Origin: Clostridiales bacterium
Lineage (GTDB): Bacteria; Bacillota; Clostridia; Oscillospirales; Oscillospiraceae
Assembly (NCBI GenBank): GCA_019421975.1
Contig: JAHZEE010000004.1
Location: 5,874-14,075 of the forward strand
Length of the DNA stretch: 8,202 bases
Reading direction: 5' to 3'
In this document: positions 1 through 6,772 of the stretch, in pieces
How positions within the stretch are numbered: position 1 is the first letter of the stretch
Layout: each line of letters starts with the position of its first letter
The notes under the pieces: model-generated
What the model was told of the DNA's origin: nothing
Databases searched by the model: none
What the model saw: the letters and a program-made list of their open reading frames with translations, nothing else
Position numbers and translations under genes: made by a program

Positions 1-443
1 TCCAGCAGCTGCCGGTCTGTGGCCGCAATCCCCTCCAGCACATTGGAGTAGATCACCGGCAGCACCATCAGAAAGGAGATTAGCACCGCCAGATTTCTGG
101 AGGAAAACCAGATCAGAGCCAGAATGATAAAGGAGGCCACCGGTACCGACCGGATGGTCAGCATGGCAGGCGCCAGCAGCTCGCGCACACGGCCGAACCG
201 CGCAGCCAGTGCTGCAAGGATCACGCCGCACCCTGCCGCCAGCAGGAACCCGCCGCCAATGCGCAGCAGGGAGAACAGAATGGAGCTCCAGAACGACGCC
301 GTCAGCGCCAGCTGGCCCAGCCTCTGGAGCACCCGCAGGGGGGAGACCAGAAGAATGTCCAGTCCCACCGCCATGCTGGCCACCTGCCACACAGCCAGCC
401 AGACGAGGACTGCCCAGAGCCGAATTTGCCGCGGCCTTTTCAT
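1..443 (-). CDS. ABC transporter permease, TauC/SsuC class (partial, 3' end cut by window edge)
   Basis: This is an inner-membrane permease subunit of a NitT/TauT-type ABC importer. Only the first 147 codons are visible, about 60% of the usual ~250 residues. The protein starts MKRPRQIRLWAVLVWLAVW, a short basic N-terminus running into a first membrane helix. Further hydrophobic segments lie near residues 55-80 and 98-132. The stretch around residues 96-103 (TIRSVPVA) corresponds to the conserved TxRSxP-type region of this permease class. The EAA loop that contacts the ATPase would lie beyond the left edge. The ATG follows the TGA of the binding-protein gene after one base (TGA-G-ATG), and no strong Shine-Dalgarno site precedes it, so translation is probably coupled. 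The ATPase gene is expected next, outside the window. The substrate is not determinable; taurine, sulfonate, nitrate-like and thiamine-precursor systems share this fold. Confidence 0.85.
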   Translation of the reverse strand, partial: MKRPRQIRLWAVLVWLAVWQVASMAVGLDILLVSPLRVLQRLGQLALTASFWSSILFSLLRIGGGFLLAAGCGVILAALAARFGRVRELLAPAMLTIRSVPVASFIILALIWFSSRNLAVLISFLMVLPVIYSNVLEGIAATDRQLL

Positions 444-444
444 C

Positions 445-1485
445 TCAGCGGCTGTAATAGAAGTCATCGGCCGGCATCGCGCCGCCCACAGACTTGGGAT
501 CCTGCTCCAGCAGGACCTCCAGATAGCCGGAGAGCTTGTCCTTCATCTCGCCACCCTCAATCAGCGTGATATTACAGGCCGGAATCGCCTTCTCGGCCAC
601 CTCCGCCGTGACAATGTCAAAGGCGCCGACCAGCTGCGCCGCAGCGGCCACATCGCTGTTTACAAAGTCCACAGATTCCTGATAGTGGTCCAGGAAGGCG
701 GAAACAGCCTCTGGATTCTGCTCTGCAAACGCCTTGCGCACCACCACCACGCCGGTGATGAGCGCGGACGGATGCTCGCTCTGCTCCTGCAGCTTGTCCC
801 ACTGCTCGGTGAGATCCAGCGCCACGCGGATGTTCTCACTTTTGGACTGGGCCGTTGTCACAAAGGGCTGCGGCAGCATGGCCACAGCGTTCTCCTCCGC
901 CAGCAGCGCCGCCAGACACTCCGCGTGCTCACTCTTCCACTCGATGGTCACATCGCTGGCCGGATCGATCCCGTTGGCGGAGAGGATATAGTTGAGGGCA
1001 TACTCCGGCGTGGCGTTCTTGCCGCTGGCATAGATGGTTTTGCCCCGCAGATCCTCCACTGTGGAGACCGTCTCCCCGCTCTCCACAATATACAGTACGC
1101 CCAGCGTATTGATGGCCAGCACCTGAATCGCTCCCTCCGTGTTGTTGTAGAGCACCGACGCCAGATTGGCCGGGACCGCCGCGATGTCCAGCTCCCCCTG
1201 GGAGAGCTTGGGCGTGATCTCGTCTGCTGAGGCCAAAATCGAAAAGTCGTACTGATTGTCCGTCACAAGGCCATTTTTTGCATCGTCCATAAACTTGACC
1301 ATGCCCATCGCCGTCGGCCCCTTGAGCGCTGCAATCCTGATGTCGACCGGCTCTGCACCGGGCTGCTCCTGGTTCTGCTCTGTCTGCTCCGGCGGCGTCT
1401 GCGGCTCTGTGTCTGCAGAGCCGCACCCCGCAAACAGCACTGCCACCAATGACAACACGCATAAAAGCGAAATCCATTTTTTCAT
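445..1485 (-). CDS. ABC transporter solute-binding lipoprotein (NitT/TauT, SsuA/ThiY-like)
   Basis: This 346-residue protein is the extracellular receptor of an ABC importer, presumably anchored to the membrane by lipid. The N-terminus has MKKW, a hydrophobic helix, and a lipobox FAGC with the lipidation cysteine at residue 21. A Glu/Gln/Pro-rich linker (about 22-48) leads to a two-lobed periplasmic-binding fold. The family pattern is visible as IRIAALKGPTAMGMVKFM (49-66), the GELDIAAVPAN segment (97-107) and the DLRGKTIYASGKNATPE region (145-161). Family membership is fairly clear, but the ligand is not. The start at 1485 is supported by AAGAAGGG at 1504-1497, 11 bases upstream, a slightly long spacing. 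A second ATG at 1494 is in another frame. The permease gene follows at once, so the two form an operon that diverges from the betaine regulator gene. Confidence 0.88.
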   Translation of the reverse strand: MKKWISLLCVLSLVAVLFAGCGSADTEPQTPPEQTEQNQEQPGAEPVDIRIAALKGPTAMGMVKFMDDAKNGLVTDNQYDFSILASADEITPKLSQGELDIAAVPANLASVLYNNTEGAIQVLAINTLGVLYIVESGETVSTVEDLRGKTIYASGKNATPEYALNYILSANGIDPASDVTIEWKSEHAECLAALLAEENAVAMLPQPFVTTAQSKSENIRVALDLTEQWDKLQEQSEHPSALITGVVVVRKAFAEQNPEAVSAFLDHYQESVDFVNSDVAAAAQLVGAFDIVTAEVAEKAIPACNITLIEGGEMKDKLSGYLEVLLEQDPKSVGGAMPADDFYYSR

Positions 1486-1546
1486 TTCGTTTCATTCCCT
1501 TCTTGTAAAGTGACGCGCCCAATATTCCAGCTGCGCCTAATGCTAT

Positions 1547-1575
1547 AGTATACATGCCCCGGTTCCCAACGGCAA
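1547..1575 (-). promoter_or_regulatory. Sigma-A-type promoter for the leftward binding-protein/permease operon
   Basis: On the minus strand there is a -35 TTGCCG (1575-1570, four of six consensus bases), a 17-base spacer, and a -10 TATACT (1552-1547, five of six). Transcription would begin near 1540 and leave a leader of about 55 bases before the lipoprotein ATG at 1485. This is the best match on this strand in the intergenic region, but it was judged by eye. Confidence 0.6.
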
Positions 1576-1607
1576 GCGCCGCTCTGTATTTTCTTCCCCA
1601 TTTTTCA

Positions 1608-1636
1608 TTGACAAGTGACAACTCCATTACTATAAT
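1608..1636 (+). promoter_or_regulatory. Consensus sigma-A promoter of the betaine operon
   Basis: A perfect -35 TTGACA (1608-1613) and a perfect -10 TATAAT (1631-1636) are separated by the ideal 17 bases. The predicted transcription start is near 1643, giving a leader of about 32 bases to the regulator ATG at 1675. No other promoter was seen before 5415, and only 52 bases separate the regulator from the transporter start, so this promoter probably drives all three genes. An unimproved consensus promoter of this strength normally needs a repressor, which fits the overlapping palindrome. Confidence 0.85.
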
Positions 1637-1646
1637 AGAGTTGTCA
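1616..1646. promoter_or_regulatory. Palindromic operator candidate overlapping the -10 element
   Basis: TGACAACTC (1616-1624) is the exact reverse complement of GAGTTGTCA (1638-1646). Inside them ATTA (1626-1629) pairs with TAAT (1633-1636). Only two position pairs (1625/1637 and 1630/1632) break the symmetry of this 31-bp element, which is centred on base 1631, the first base of the -10 box. Another TGACAA copy lies at 1609-1614, seven bases from the left arm. Most of the palindrome is upstream of the predicted transcription start, so it should act as DNA rather than as an RNA hairpin. A dimeric GntR-type repressor binding here would occlude RNA polymerase. The natural candidate is the product of the gene at 1675. 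Confidence 0.7.
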
Positions 1647-1674
1647 GAAAAGCAGGACAGGTGGTGCTATCCCC

Positions 1675-2298
1675 ATGAAACACACGCAATCACCGCCCAT
1701 CTATCTCCAGGTGGCCTACGATATCGCGGCAAAGATTGCCGCGCAGGAATTGAAGGAGGGCCAGCGGTTTACAGGCCGCTCGCTGATGGGCTCCCAATAC
1801 AATGTCTCACCGGAGACAATCCGCCGCGCCATGCGCCTTTTATCCGATGTGGGAATTATCTCCATCCAGCAGAATGTAGGCTCTGTGGTGGCCTCCCGCG
1901 CCCGCGCGCTGGAGTATATTGAGCGGGCCAAGGCGGACACCAATCTGCGGGCATTAAAGCATCAGTTGCAGTCCCTCATCGAGCAGCGGGACCAGCTCAA
2001 CGGGCAGATCAACGACACCTTTGAGCGCATCTGTAATCTGGAAGAGCGCTTTCACCACAGTGACCAGTTCCGCACCTATGAATTCACGCTGGAGCCGGGC
2101 AGCCCGGTCGCCGGCGCCAGCATCGGCACGCTCTCATTCCGCCAGCGGACCGGCGCCACCGTCATCGCTGTACGGCGCGGCGATGAGATGGAGATTTCGC
2201 CCGGCCCTCAGACGGCGCTTCAAGCCGGAGATACCCTGCTGGTGGCCTGTAATCTCACCGATATCAGCCGGGTGGAAGAGCTGCTGGGGCTCACCTGA
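1675..2298 (+). CDS. busR: GntR-family repressor with C-terminal RCK_C domain (BusR-like, probable c-di-AMP sensor)
   Basis: This 207-residue cytoplasmic transcription factor probably controls betaine uptake. Residues 8-75 form a GntR winged helix: PPIYLQVAYDIAAKI is the opening helix, SPETIRRAMRLL (45-56) the recognition helix, and the wing ends near VGSVVASRA. Residues 80-125 are a charged, heptad-rich helix likely to be a coiled coil. Residues 134-207 form a TrkA-C/RCK_C domain, with PGSPVAGASIG and the strand AGDTLLVAC. This order of domains and the length match BusR of Lactococcus and Streptococcus, which binds c-di-AMP through RCK_C and represses the betaine transporter genes. That ligand is transferred from the family, not read from residues here. 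AGGTGG at 1659-1664 lies ten bases before the ATG. The gene opens the transporter operon, which strengthens the assignment and suggests autoregulation through the palindrome at 1616-1646. Confidence 0.82.
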   Translation: MKHTQSPPIYLQVAYDIAAKIAAQELKEGQRFTGRSLMGSQYNVSPETIRRAMRLLSDVGIISIQQNVGSVVASRARALEYIERAKADTNLRALKHQLQSLIEQRDQLNGQINDTFERICNLEERFHHSDQFRTYEFTLEPGSPVAGASIGTLSFRQRTGATVIAVRRGDEMEISPGPQTALQAGDTLLVACNLTDISRVEELLGLT

Positions 2299-2336
2299 CC
2301 GCTCTTATTCCGACCGCCGCCATCCATCGTAACCGT

Positions 2337-2343
2337 AAAGGAG
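2337..2343 (+). promoter_or_regulatory. Ribosome binding site that fixes the start of the betaine-binding/permease gene
   Basis: AAAGGAG lies one base before an ATG at 2345 and seven bases before a second in-frame ATG at 2351. Only the second has a workable spacing, so translation should start at 2351, giving MKQFF rather than MTMKQFF. Confidence 0.8.
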
Positions 2344-2350
2344 CATGACC

Positions 2351-4222
2351 ATGAAACAGTTTTTCTCCCGGGTTCTCGTTGTTGTCCTGCTGGGCTGTGT
2401 CTGCGCAGGCCCGGCCAGTGCCGCCGATGCGCCCAAACAGGAGATCGTCTTTGCCGATGTGGGCTGGGACTCGGTGCAGCTCAACAACGCCATTGCCGGC
2501 CTCATCGCTGAGGAGGTGTTCGGCTATACCTGGTCTGAGGTGCCCGCCTCCACCGCCATCTCCCATGAGGCGCTGATCCAGGGGGATGTGGATGTCGTCA
2601 TGGAGGAGTGGACGGACAACATCGCCTCCTATCCCCAGGACCTGCAGAACGGCAGGTTCGTGGAGCTTGGCATCAATTTCAACGACAACTATCAGGGCTT
2701 CTACATTCCCCGCTATGTGGCCGACGCCAACCCCGGACTCAAAAGTGTCCAGGATCTGAAGGACTACGCCGCGCTCTTCCCCGATCCCAACGACCGCTCC
2801 AAGGCCTGTATCTATGGCGGCATTCCGGGCTGGAGCGCCACGGAGATCATGCAGAAAAAGGTCGACGCGTATGGTCTTTCTGAGCTGTACAACTATGTCA
2901 CGCCCGGCAGCAATGCGGCGCTGGACTCCGTGATCACCGCCGCATGGGATCGCCAGGAGCCGATTGTCACCTATTACTGGGAGCCCACCTGGCTGCTGGG
3001 AAAATACGACATGGTTCTGCTGGAGGACACACCCTATGATGCCGCCACCTATGCCGACGGCATCGGCGCGCTGCCCCCTGTCACGGTCACCGTCTGTGTC
3101 AGCAACGACTTTTACGCCTCCAATCCGGAGTTTTGTTCGTTTTTATCCAACTACCATATGTCCTCTCCCCTCATCAGCGAGGGGCTGGCCTACATGCAGG
3201 AGACCGGTGCAGATCACACTGCCACCGCCAGATGGATGCTCACAGAGCACCCGGAGCTGGCCGAGCAGTGGCTGACGGAGGCGCAGGCTGAGCTGCTCTT
3301 CACCCGCCTGGACGGCGCGGCAGAGGGGGCATCCCAGGACTGGATTTTCTCCTTTCCCCTGGTGATGGCGCCCAACACAGACGCCATCGACAGCGCCGTG
3401 CGGGCATTTGCAGCCAGCGCCGCGCCGGTCCTCGATGTGCTGCACAGCGCCCTGGATGGCCTGGTACAGTTCTTCCACGCCATTCTCAGCCATATCCCCT
3501 GGTTCGTGCTGATTGCGCTGGTGCTGGTACTCGGCTGGCGCGCCCGAAGAAGGTGGCGAAGCGGCGTGCTCTACGCGCTGCTGTTCTTCCTCGTCGGCGT
3601 GGTGGGGCTGTGGGAGGAAATGGAACTGACCCTCTCCATTGTGCTGGCCAGCGTGGTGATCGCCCTGCTGCTGGGGCTGCCCATCGGTATTTTAATCTCC
3701 GGCTCGCGGCGGGCCAACCGGATTGTCCGGCCCATTCTGGACACCATGCAGACCATGCCGGTCTTTGTCTATCTGATCCCGGCCCTGCTGCTGTTTGGCC
3801 TCGGCAACGCCTCCGCCGTCATCGCCACCGTCATCTATGCCGTCGTCCCGGTGATCCGCCTCACGAGCCTTGGAATCCGCCAGGTCGACCCCGAGGTCGT
3901 GGAGGCCGCCCGGTCCTTTGGCTCCACCAAGTGGCAGCTGCTGCGCAAGGTCCAGATTCCCCAGGCGCTGCCCACCATCATGACCGGCGTCAACCAGACC
4001 CTGATGATGGCCATGGCCATGGTCGTCACCTGCTCGATGATCGGTGCAAACGGCCTCGGAATGGAGGTCCTCCGCGCCGTGCAGCGCATCGAGATCGGCC
4101 GCGGCCTGGTGGCCGGTGCGTGCGTTGTGGTGCTGGCCATTGTGCTCGACCGTCTGACGCAGAGCTGCTTTGCCAAAGATCAGTCCATGGAAAACGGTGC
4201 AGATACCGATGCAGAACAGTGA
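2351..4222 (+). CDS. opuABC: Glycine betaine-type ABC transporter, fused substrate-binding protein and permease
   Basis: This 623-residue protein is the membrane and receptor part of a quaternary-amine (betaine/choline/carnitine class) importer. Residues 1-24 are a signal peptide ending ASA-A, without a lipobox. Residues about 30-320 are an OpuAC/ProX-type binding domain, with VGWDSVQLNNAIAG, MEEWTDN (84-90), QGFYIPRYV and YYWEPTW (208-214). The last is typical of the family and carries aromatic residues that often form the cation cage. Residues 345-382 look like an amphipathic scaffold. Membrane helices follow from about 383 to 600. The EAA coupling loop starts at EAARSFGS (518-525) and ends with IPQALP (536-541), as in ProW/OpuAB permeases. 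The binding domain is N-terminal, whereas Lactococcus OpuABC has it C-terminal. The gene lies between the regulator and the ATPase. The exact substrate is inferred from the family. Confidence 0.9.
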   Translation: MKQFFSRVLVVVLLGCVCAGPASAADAPKQEIVFADVGWDSVQLNNAIAGLIAEEVFGYTWSEVPASTAISHEALIQGDVDVVMEEWTDNIASYPQDLQNGRFVELGINFNDNYQGFYIPRYVADANPGLKSVQDLKDYAALFPDPNDRSKACIYGGIPGWSATEIMQKKVDAYGLSELYNYVTPGSNAALDSVITAAWDRQEPIVTYYWEPTWLLGKYDMVLLEDTPYDAATYADGIGALPPVTVTVCVSNDFYASNPEFCSFLSNYHMSSPLISEGLAYMQETGADHTATARWMLTEHPELAEQWLTEAQAELLFTRLDGAAEGASQDWIFSFPLVMAPNTDAIDSAVRAFAASAAPVLDVLHSALDGLVQFFHAILSHIPWFVLIALVLVLGWRARRRWRSGVLYALLFFLVGVVGLWEEMELTLSIVLASVVIALLLGLPIGILISGSRRANRIVRPILDTMQTMPVFVYLIPALLLFGLGNASAVIATVIYAVVPVIRLTSLGIRQVDPEVVEAARSFGSTKWQLLRKVQIPQALPTIMTGVNQTLMMAMAMVVTCSMIGANGLGMEVLRAVQRIEIGRGLVAGACVVVLAIVLDRLTQSCFAKDQSMENGADTDAEQ

Positions 4223-4230
4223 GGTGAACC

Positions 4231-5415
4231 ATGAGTCAGTCCAATGAGATCATTCTGGAAGTGCAGCATCTGGCGAAGCTCTACGGCCTCAACCGGCCGG
4301 AGGCCATCCGGCTGCTGGAGGCGGGCGCCACCAAGGAAGAGGTGCAGAAAAAAACCGGTGTTTCGGTTGGACTCTGGGACATCAATCTGAAGATCCCCCG
4401 CGGCAAGATCTTTGTCATCATCGGCCTGTCCGGCTCCGGGAAGTCCACCCTGGTCCGCTGCTTCAACCAGCTCAACCGCGTGAGCGCCGGCAGGGTGCTC
4501 TTCGACGGCAAGGACCTCTCCACCCTGACCAAGCGGGAGCTTCTGGAGTTCCGGCGCACCAAAATCTCCATGGTCTTTCAGTCGTTCGGCCTCATGAGCC
4601 ACCGGGATGTGCTCTCCAATGTGGGCTACGGGCTGGAGGTCAAGGGCGTGCCGCGGGAGGCCAGGGAGAAAAAATCCATGGAGATTCTCTCCATGGTGGG
4701 ACTCAGCGGCTGGGAACATCAGTCCTGCGGCAGCCTCTCCGGCGGCATGCGCCAGCGCGTCGGCATCGCCCGCGCCCTGGCCAACGATCCGGAGGTCCTG
4801 CTGATGGATGAGCCCTTCTCCGCCCTGGACCCGCTGGTGCGGCAGGATATGCAGTTCGAGCTCCTTCAGATCCAGCGGGAGCTCGGCAAGACCATTGTCT
4901 TTATCACCCACGACATCGACGAGGCCTTCAAGCTCGGCGACACCGTCGCCATTTTGCGCGACGGGCGGCTGATCCAGGTGGATACCCCGGAGCGCATGAG
5001 CACCCATCCCGCCGACGACTATGTGAGCGCGTTTATCAACAGCGCCGACAAATCCAAGGTGCTGACCGTCCGCAATATCATGATCACCCCCTCTGCGCTC
5101 ATCCGCCAGACGGACGGCCTGCGCTTTGCCATTCATATGATGCGCAAAAACGCCCTCTCCACCGTATATGTGGTGGACGACAAGCTGCACCTGACCGGGA
5201 TTCTCTCCATCAGCGAGGCCATTCGGGCGCTGCGGGAGAACCTGGAGCTGCCGCAGGTACTCTATACAGACATCCGCACAACAACCCCCGATGCGCTGAT
5301 CTCCGAGATCATGCCCATCGCCGCAGAGAGCCCCTACCCCATTGCGGTGGTGGATGAAAAAGAGCAGCTCAAGGGCATTGTCACCAAGGCCAGCGTTCTC
5401 TCGGCGCTGTTATAA
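4231..5415 (+). CDS. opuAA: Glycine betaine-type ABC transporter ATPase with tandem CBS domains
   Basis: This 394-residue cytoplasmic ATPase powers the betaine importer. Residues 14-48 carry the helical N-terminal insertion typical of OpuAA/ProV. All nucleotide-binding motifs are intact: Walker A GLSGSGKST (65-73), Q-loop Q117, signature LSGGM (169-173), Walker B LLMDE (190-194), D-loop SALD and H-loop H227. Residues about 277-340 and 345-394 form two CBS modules. In Lactococcus OpuA these give gating by ionic strength and inhibition by c-di-AMP; that role is inferred here. The protein ends LSALL right after the second CBS, so the anionic C-terminal tail of Lactococcus OpuA is absent. The preceding stop overlaps the Shine-Dalgarno site GAGGTG (4221-4226), only four bases before the ATG, which points to translational coupling with the permease gene. 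The gene is followed directly by the operon terminator. Confidence 0.92.
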   Translation: MSQSNEIILEVQHLAKLYGLNRPEAIRLLEAGATKEEVQKKTGVSVGLWDINLKIPRGKIFVIIGLSGSGKSTLVRCFNQLNRVSAGRVLFDGKDLSTLTKRELLEFRRTKISMVFQSFGLMSHRDVLSNVGYGLEVKGVPREAREKKSMEILSMVGLSGWEHQSCGSLSGGMRQRVGIARALANDPEVLLMDEPFSALDPLVRQDMQFELLQIQRELGKTIVFITHDIDEAFKLGDTVAILRDGRLIQVDTPERMSTHPADDYVSAFINSADKSKVLTVRNIMITPSALIRQTDGLRFAIHMMRKNALSTVYVVDDKLHLTGILSISEAIRALRENLELPQVLYTDIRTTTPDALISEIMPIAAESPYPIAVVDEKEQLKGIVTKASVLSALL

Positions 5416-5416
5416 G

Positions 5417-5454
5417 AGGAGCCGGCGTTCCGCAGGGAACGCCGGCTCCTTTTT
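5417..5454 (+). terminator. Strong intrinsic terminator of the betaine operon
   Basis: A perfect 15-bp GC-rich stem (5417-5431 pairing with 5436-5450) with a GCAG tetraloop is followed by a T run (5449 shows CT, then TTTT at 5451-5454). It starts one base after the ATPase stop codon. The hsdS stop (minus strand) is at 5459, so the hairpin sits between convergent operons. Read leftward, the trailing sequence is CTTATAAC-like and has a poor U tract, so termination of hsdS transcripts here would be weaker. Confidence 0.93.
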
Positions 5455-5458
5455 CATA

Positions 5459-6772
5459 TCATTCCGCAGGGTCAGCCAGAATGGATTCCAGCAGCCTGTC
5501 TCCGCCGTCCTCGCCGGGGTCATTGGTCCCCAGCTCGCCGCGAAAGGCCCGGAACAGGATGATCTGCCGCAGCTGTCTGATCTGCTCCAGGGCTGCCTCC
5601 GCGCACACCTGCACCTGCCGCTCCCTGGCAAATGCCAGATCAAGCAGCCGGATCAGCTCCGCCTGCTCCTCTGCGGGCGGCAGACGCACCGGCAGGCCCA
5701 GCAGATCCTCCTTCTGAATCGAGGGGGAGTTGTCCCCCTTCATAAACTGGTTCAGATAGTCGATTGTCTCCGGGGCGCAGAGCAGATAATACAAAAACCG
5801 CGGCAGGATCCGCTCCGAGGGCCGGCACACAAAAAATCCGGTCGAGGCAGTACAGCCAGACAGCTCTGTATCGATCAGCGCAATGTTTTTCAGGTATGGC
5901 CGCACCAGGGAGAACAGCGTGTCGCCCGCCGCAACTGCCTGAGCCGCTCTGGAGGGCGCCTTCCGGGTGAGAAGCAGCTTGGGCGCGCGCACCGTCTGCC
6001 ATCGGTGGTCAATCGCGTCGATATCAATGTACCGAAAGGTCTCGCCGTCCGGTTTCCGCCGCTCCGTCGGCAGCAGCAGCGCGCCCAGATGCACACAGCT
6101 CCAGTCCCCATCGCCGTGCGCCCGCCGCCACTGGGCGCTCAGATCGCCGGTGAGCGCGCTGTGAAACAGAGATGCCCGTCTGATCTCCAGGCCGTCTATG
6201 CTCTCCTGGATCTTTTGCTCCGCCGCATCCAGTCTGGAAAACAGCTGTTCAATGCGCGCCGCAATGCGCTGCTGCTCGGCCGCGGGCGGCAGCGGAACCG
6301 GATAGGTCCGGATCCACTTGGGCTGTGCGCGCAGAAGCGAGCCGCCGACGCCGGACAAATGGGCGCACATAATTTGCCGAAACTGCGGCGAGCGGAAATA
6401 CCACATCAGATAGGCCGCGCACAGCCGCCGGTTGCGGATCACCATCCACTCTCCGGACGCCAGCAGCGGATACTGGGTTTTCTGTAGTACGCGCCAGACC
6501 CGGTTGATCCTGGGATTGATCTTACACAACAGGATGTCATCGCGTTCCACCGTCTTTTTGACAGAGCCGATTCCGGCGCCTTTCACAATTTCAGGCGCGC
6601 CGGATGCACTGCTCGGAACGCTGTACAGCTCGAAGCGCTGCCCGGGCGTCCGGTCCGGTCGGACAATCATCCCCTTGTACTGATTGATCGCGCCCACAGT
6701 CGTCCAGCGCCAATTCTTGGGAATCTCATATGGCCAGGCCGTCTGCAGCGCCTTCAAAGTATCTGCATTCAT
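5459..6772 (-). CDS. hsdS: Type I restriction-modification specificity subunit HsdS
   Basis: This 437-residue subunit chooses the DNA target of a type I restriction-modification complex and bridges two HsdM subunits. It has the usual two-fold layout. Target-recognition domain 1 spans about residues 14-158 (opening PYEIPKNWRWTTVG). Conserved helical region 1 starts at PVPLPPAAEQQRI (158-170) and runs to about 212 (SALTGDL). Target-recognition domain 2 spans about 222-358. Conserved region 2 starts at PVRLPPAEEQAEL (361-373) and ends near RAFRGEL (408-414). Length and both halves are complete, so the gene appears intact. The ATG overlaps the hsdM stop by four bases (ATGA at 6772-6769). GAGGTG at 6786-6781, inside hsdM, lies eight bases upstream and supports this start. 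The bipartite recognition sequence cannot be predicted by eye. The gene converges on the betaine operon. Confidence 0.93.
   Translation of the reverse strand: MNADTLKALQTAWPYEIPKNWRWTTVGAINQYKGMIVRPDRTPGQRFELYSVPSSASGAPEIVKGAGIGSVKKTVERDDILLCKINPRINRVWRVLQKTQYPLLASGEWMVIRNRRLCAAYLMWYFRSPQFRQIMCAHLSGVGGSLLRAQPKWIRTYPVPLPPAAEQQRIAARIEQLFSRLDAAEQKIQESIDGLEIRRASLFHSALTGDLSAQWRRAHGDGDWSCVHLGALLLPTERRKPDGETFRYIDIDAIDHRWQTVRAPKLLLTRKAPSRAAQAVAAGDTLFSLVRPYLKNIALIDTELSGCTASTGFFVCRPSERILPRFLYYLLCAPETIDYLNQFMKGDNSPSIQKEDLLGLPVRLPPAEEQAELIRLLDLAFARERQVQVCAEAALEQIRQLRQIILFRAFRGELGTNDPGEDGGDRLLESILADPAE

Noticed and set aside
124..1230. Long open frame on the plus strand (368 codons) opposite the lipoprotein and permease genes
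   Set aside because: It has no recognisable domain, is rich in Arg/His/Leu as expected for an antisense frame in GC-rich DNA, and lies opposite a clear lipoprotein gene and permease.
1570..1582. Small hairpin CGGC-AAGC-GCCG in the intergenic region
   Set aside because: A four-base stem in GC-rich DNA is expected by chance, and it overlaps the leftward -35 element rather than forming a terminator or riboswitch.
2299..2350. Gap between the regulator and the fused transporter gene as a separate promoter or terminator
   Set aside because: No -35/-10 pair, no hairpin with a T run, and no copy of the operator arms were seen; it contains only the ribosome binding site.
4180..5190. 336-codon open frame on the minus strand opposite the ATPase
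   Set aside because: The plus strand encodes a complete ATPase with all motifs; the antisense translation has a His/Gly/Ala-rich composition and no domain.
5673..6292. An 11-base direct repeat (GCGGGCGGCAG at 5673-5683 and 6282-6292) flanking the second target-recognition domain of hsdS
   Set aside because: It encodes the two equivalent LPPA segments of the conserved regions and is too short to suggest domain-shuffling recombination; no second hsdS or recombinase is visible.
5342..6487. 381-codon open frame on the plus strand opposite hsdS
   Set aside because: It begins inside the ATPase gene, runs through the terminator, and is antisense to an intact hsdS with both target-recognition domains.
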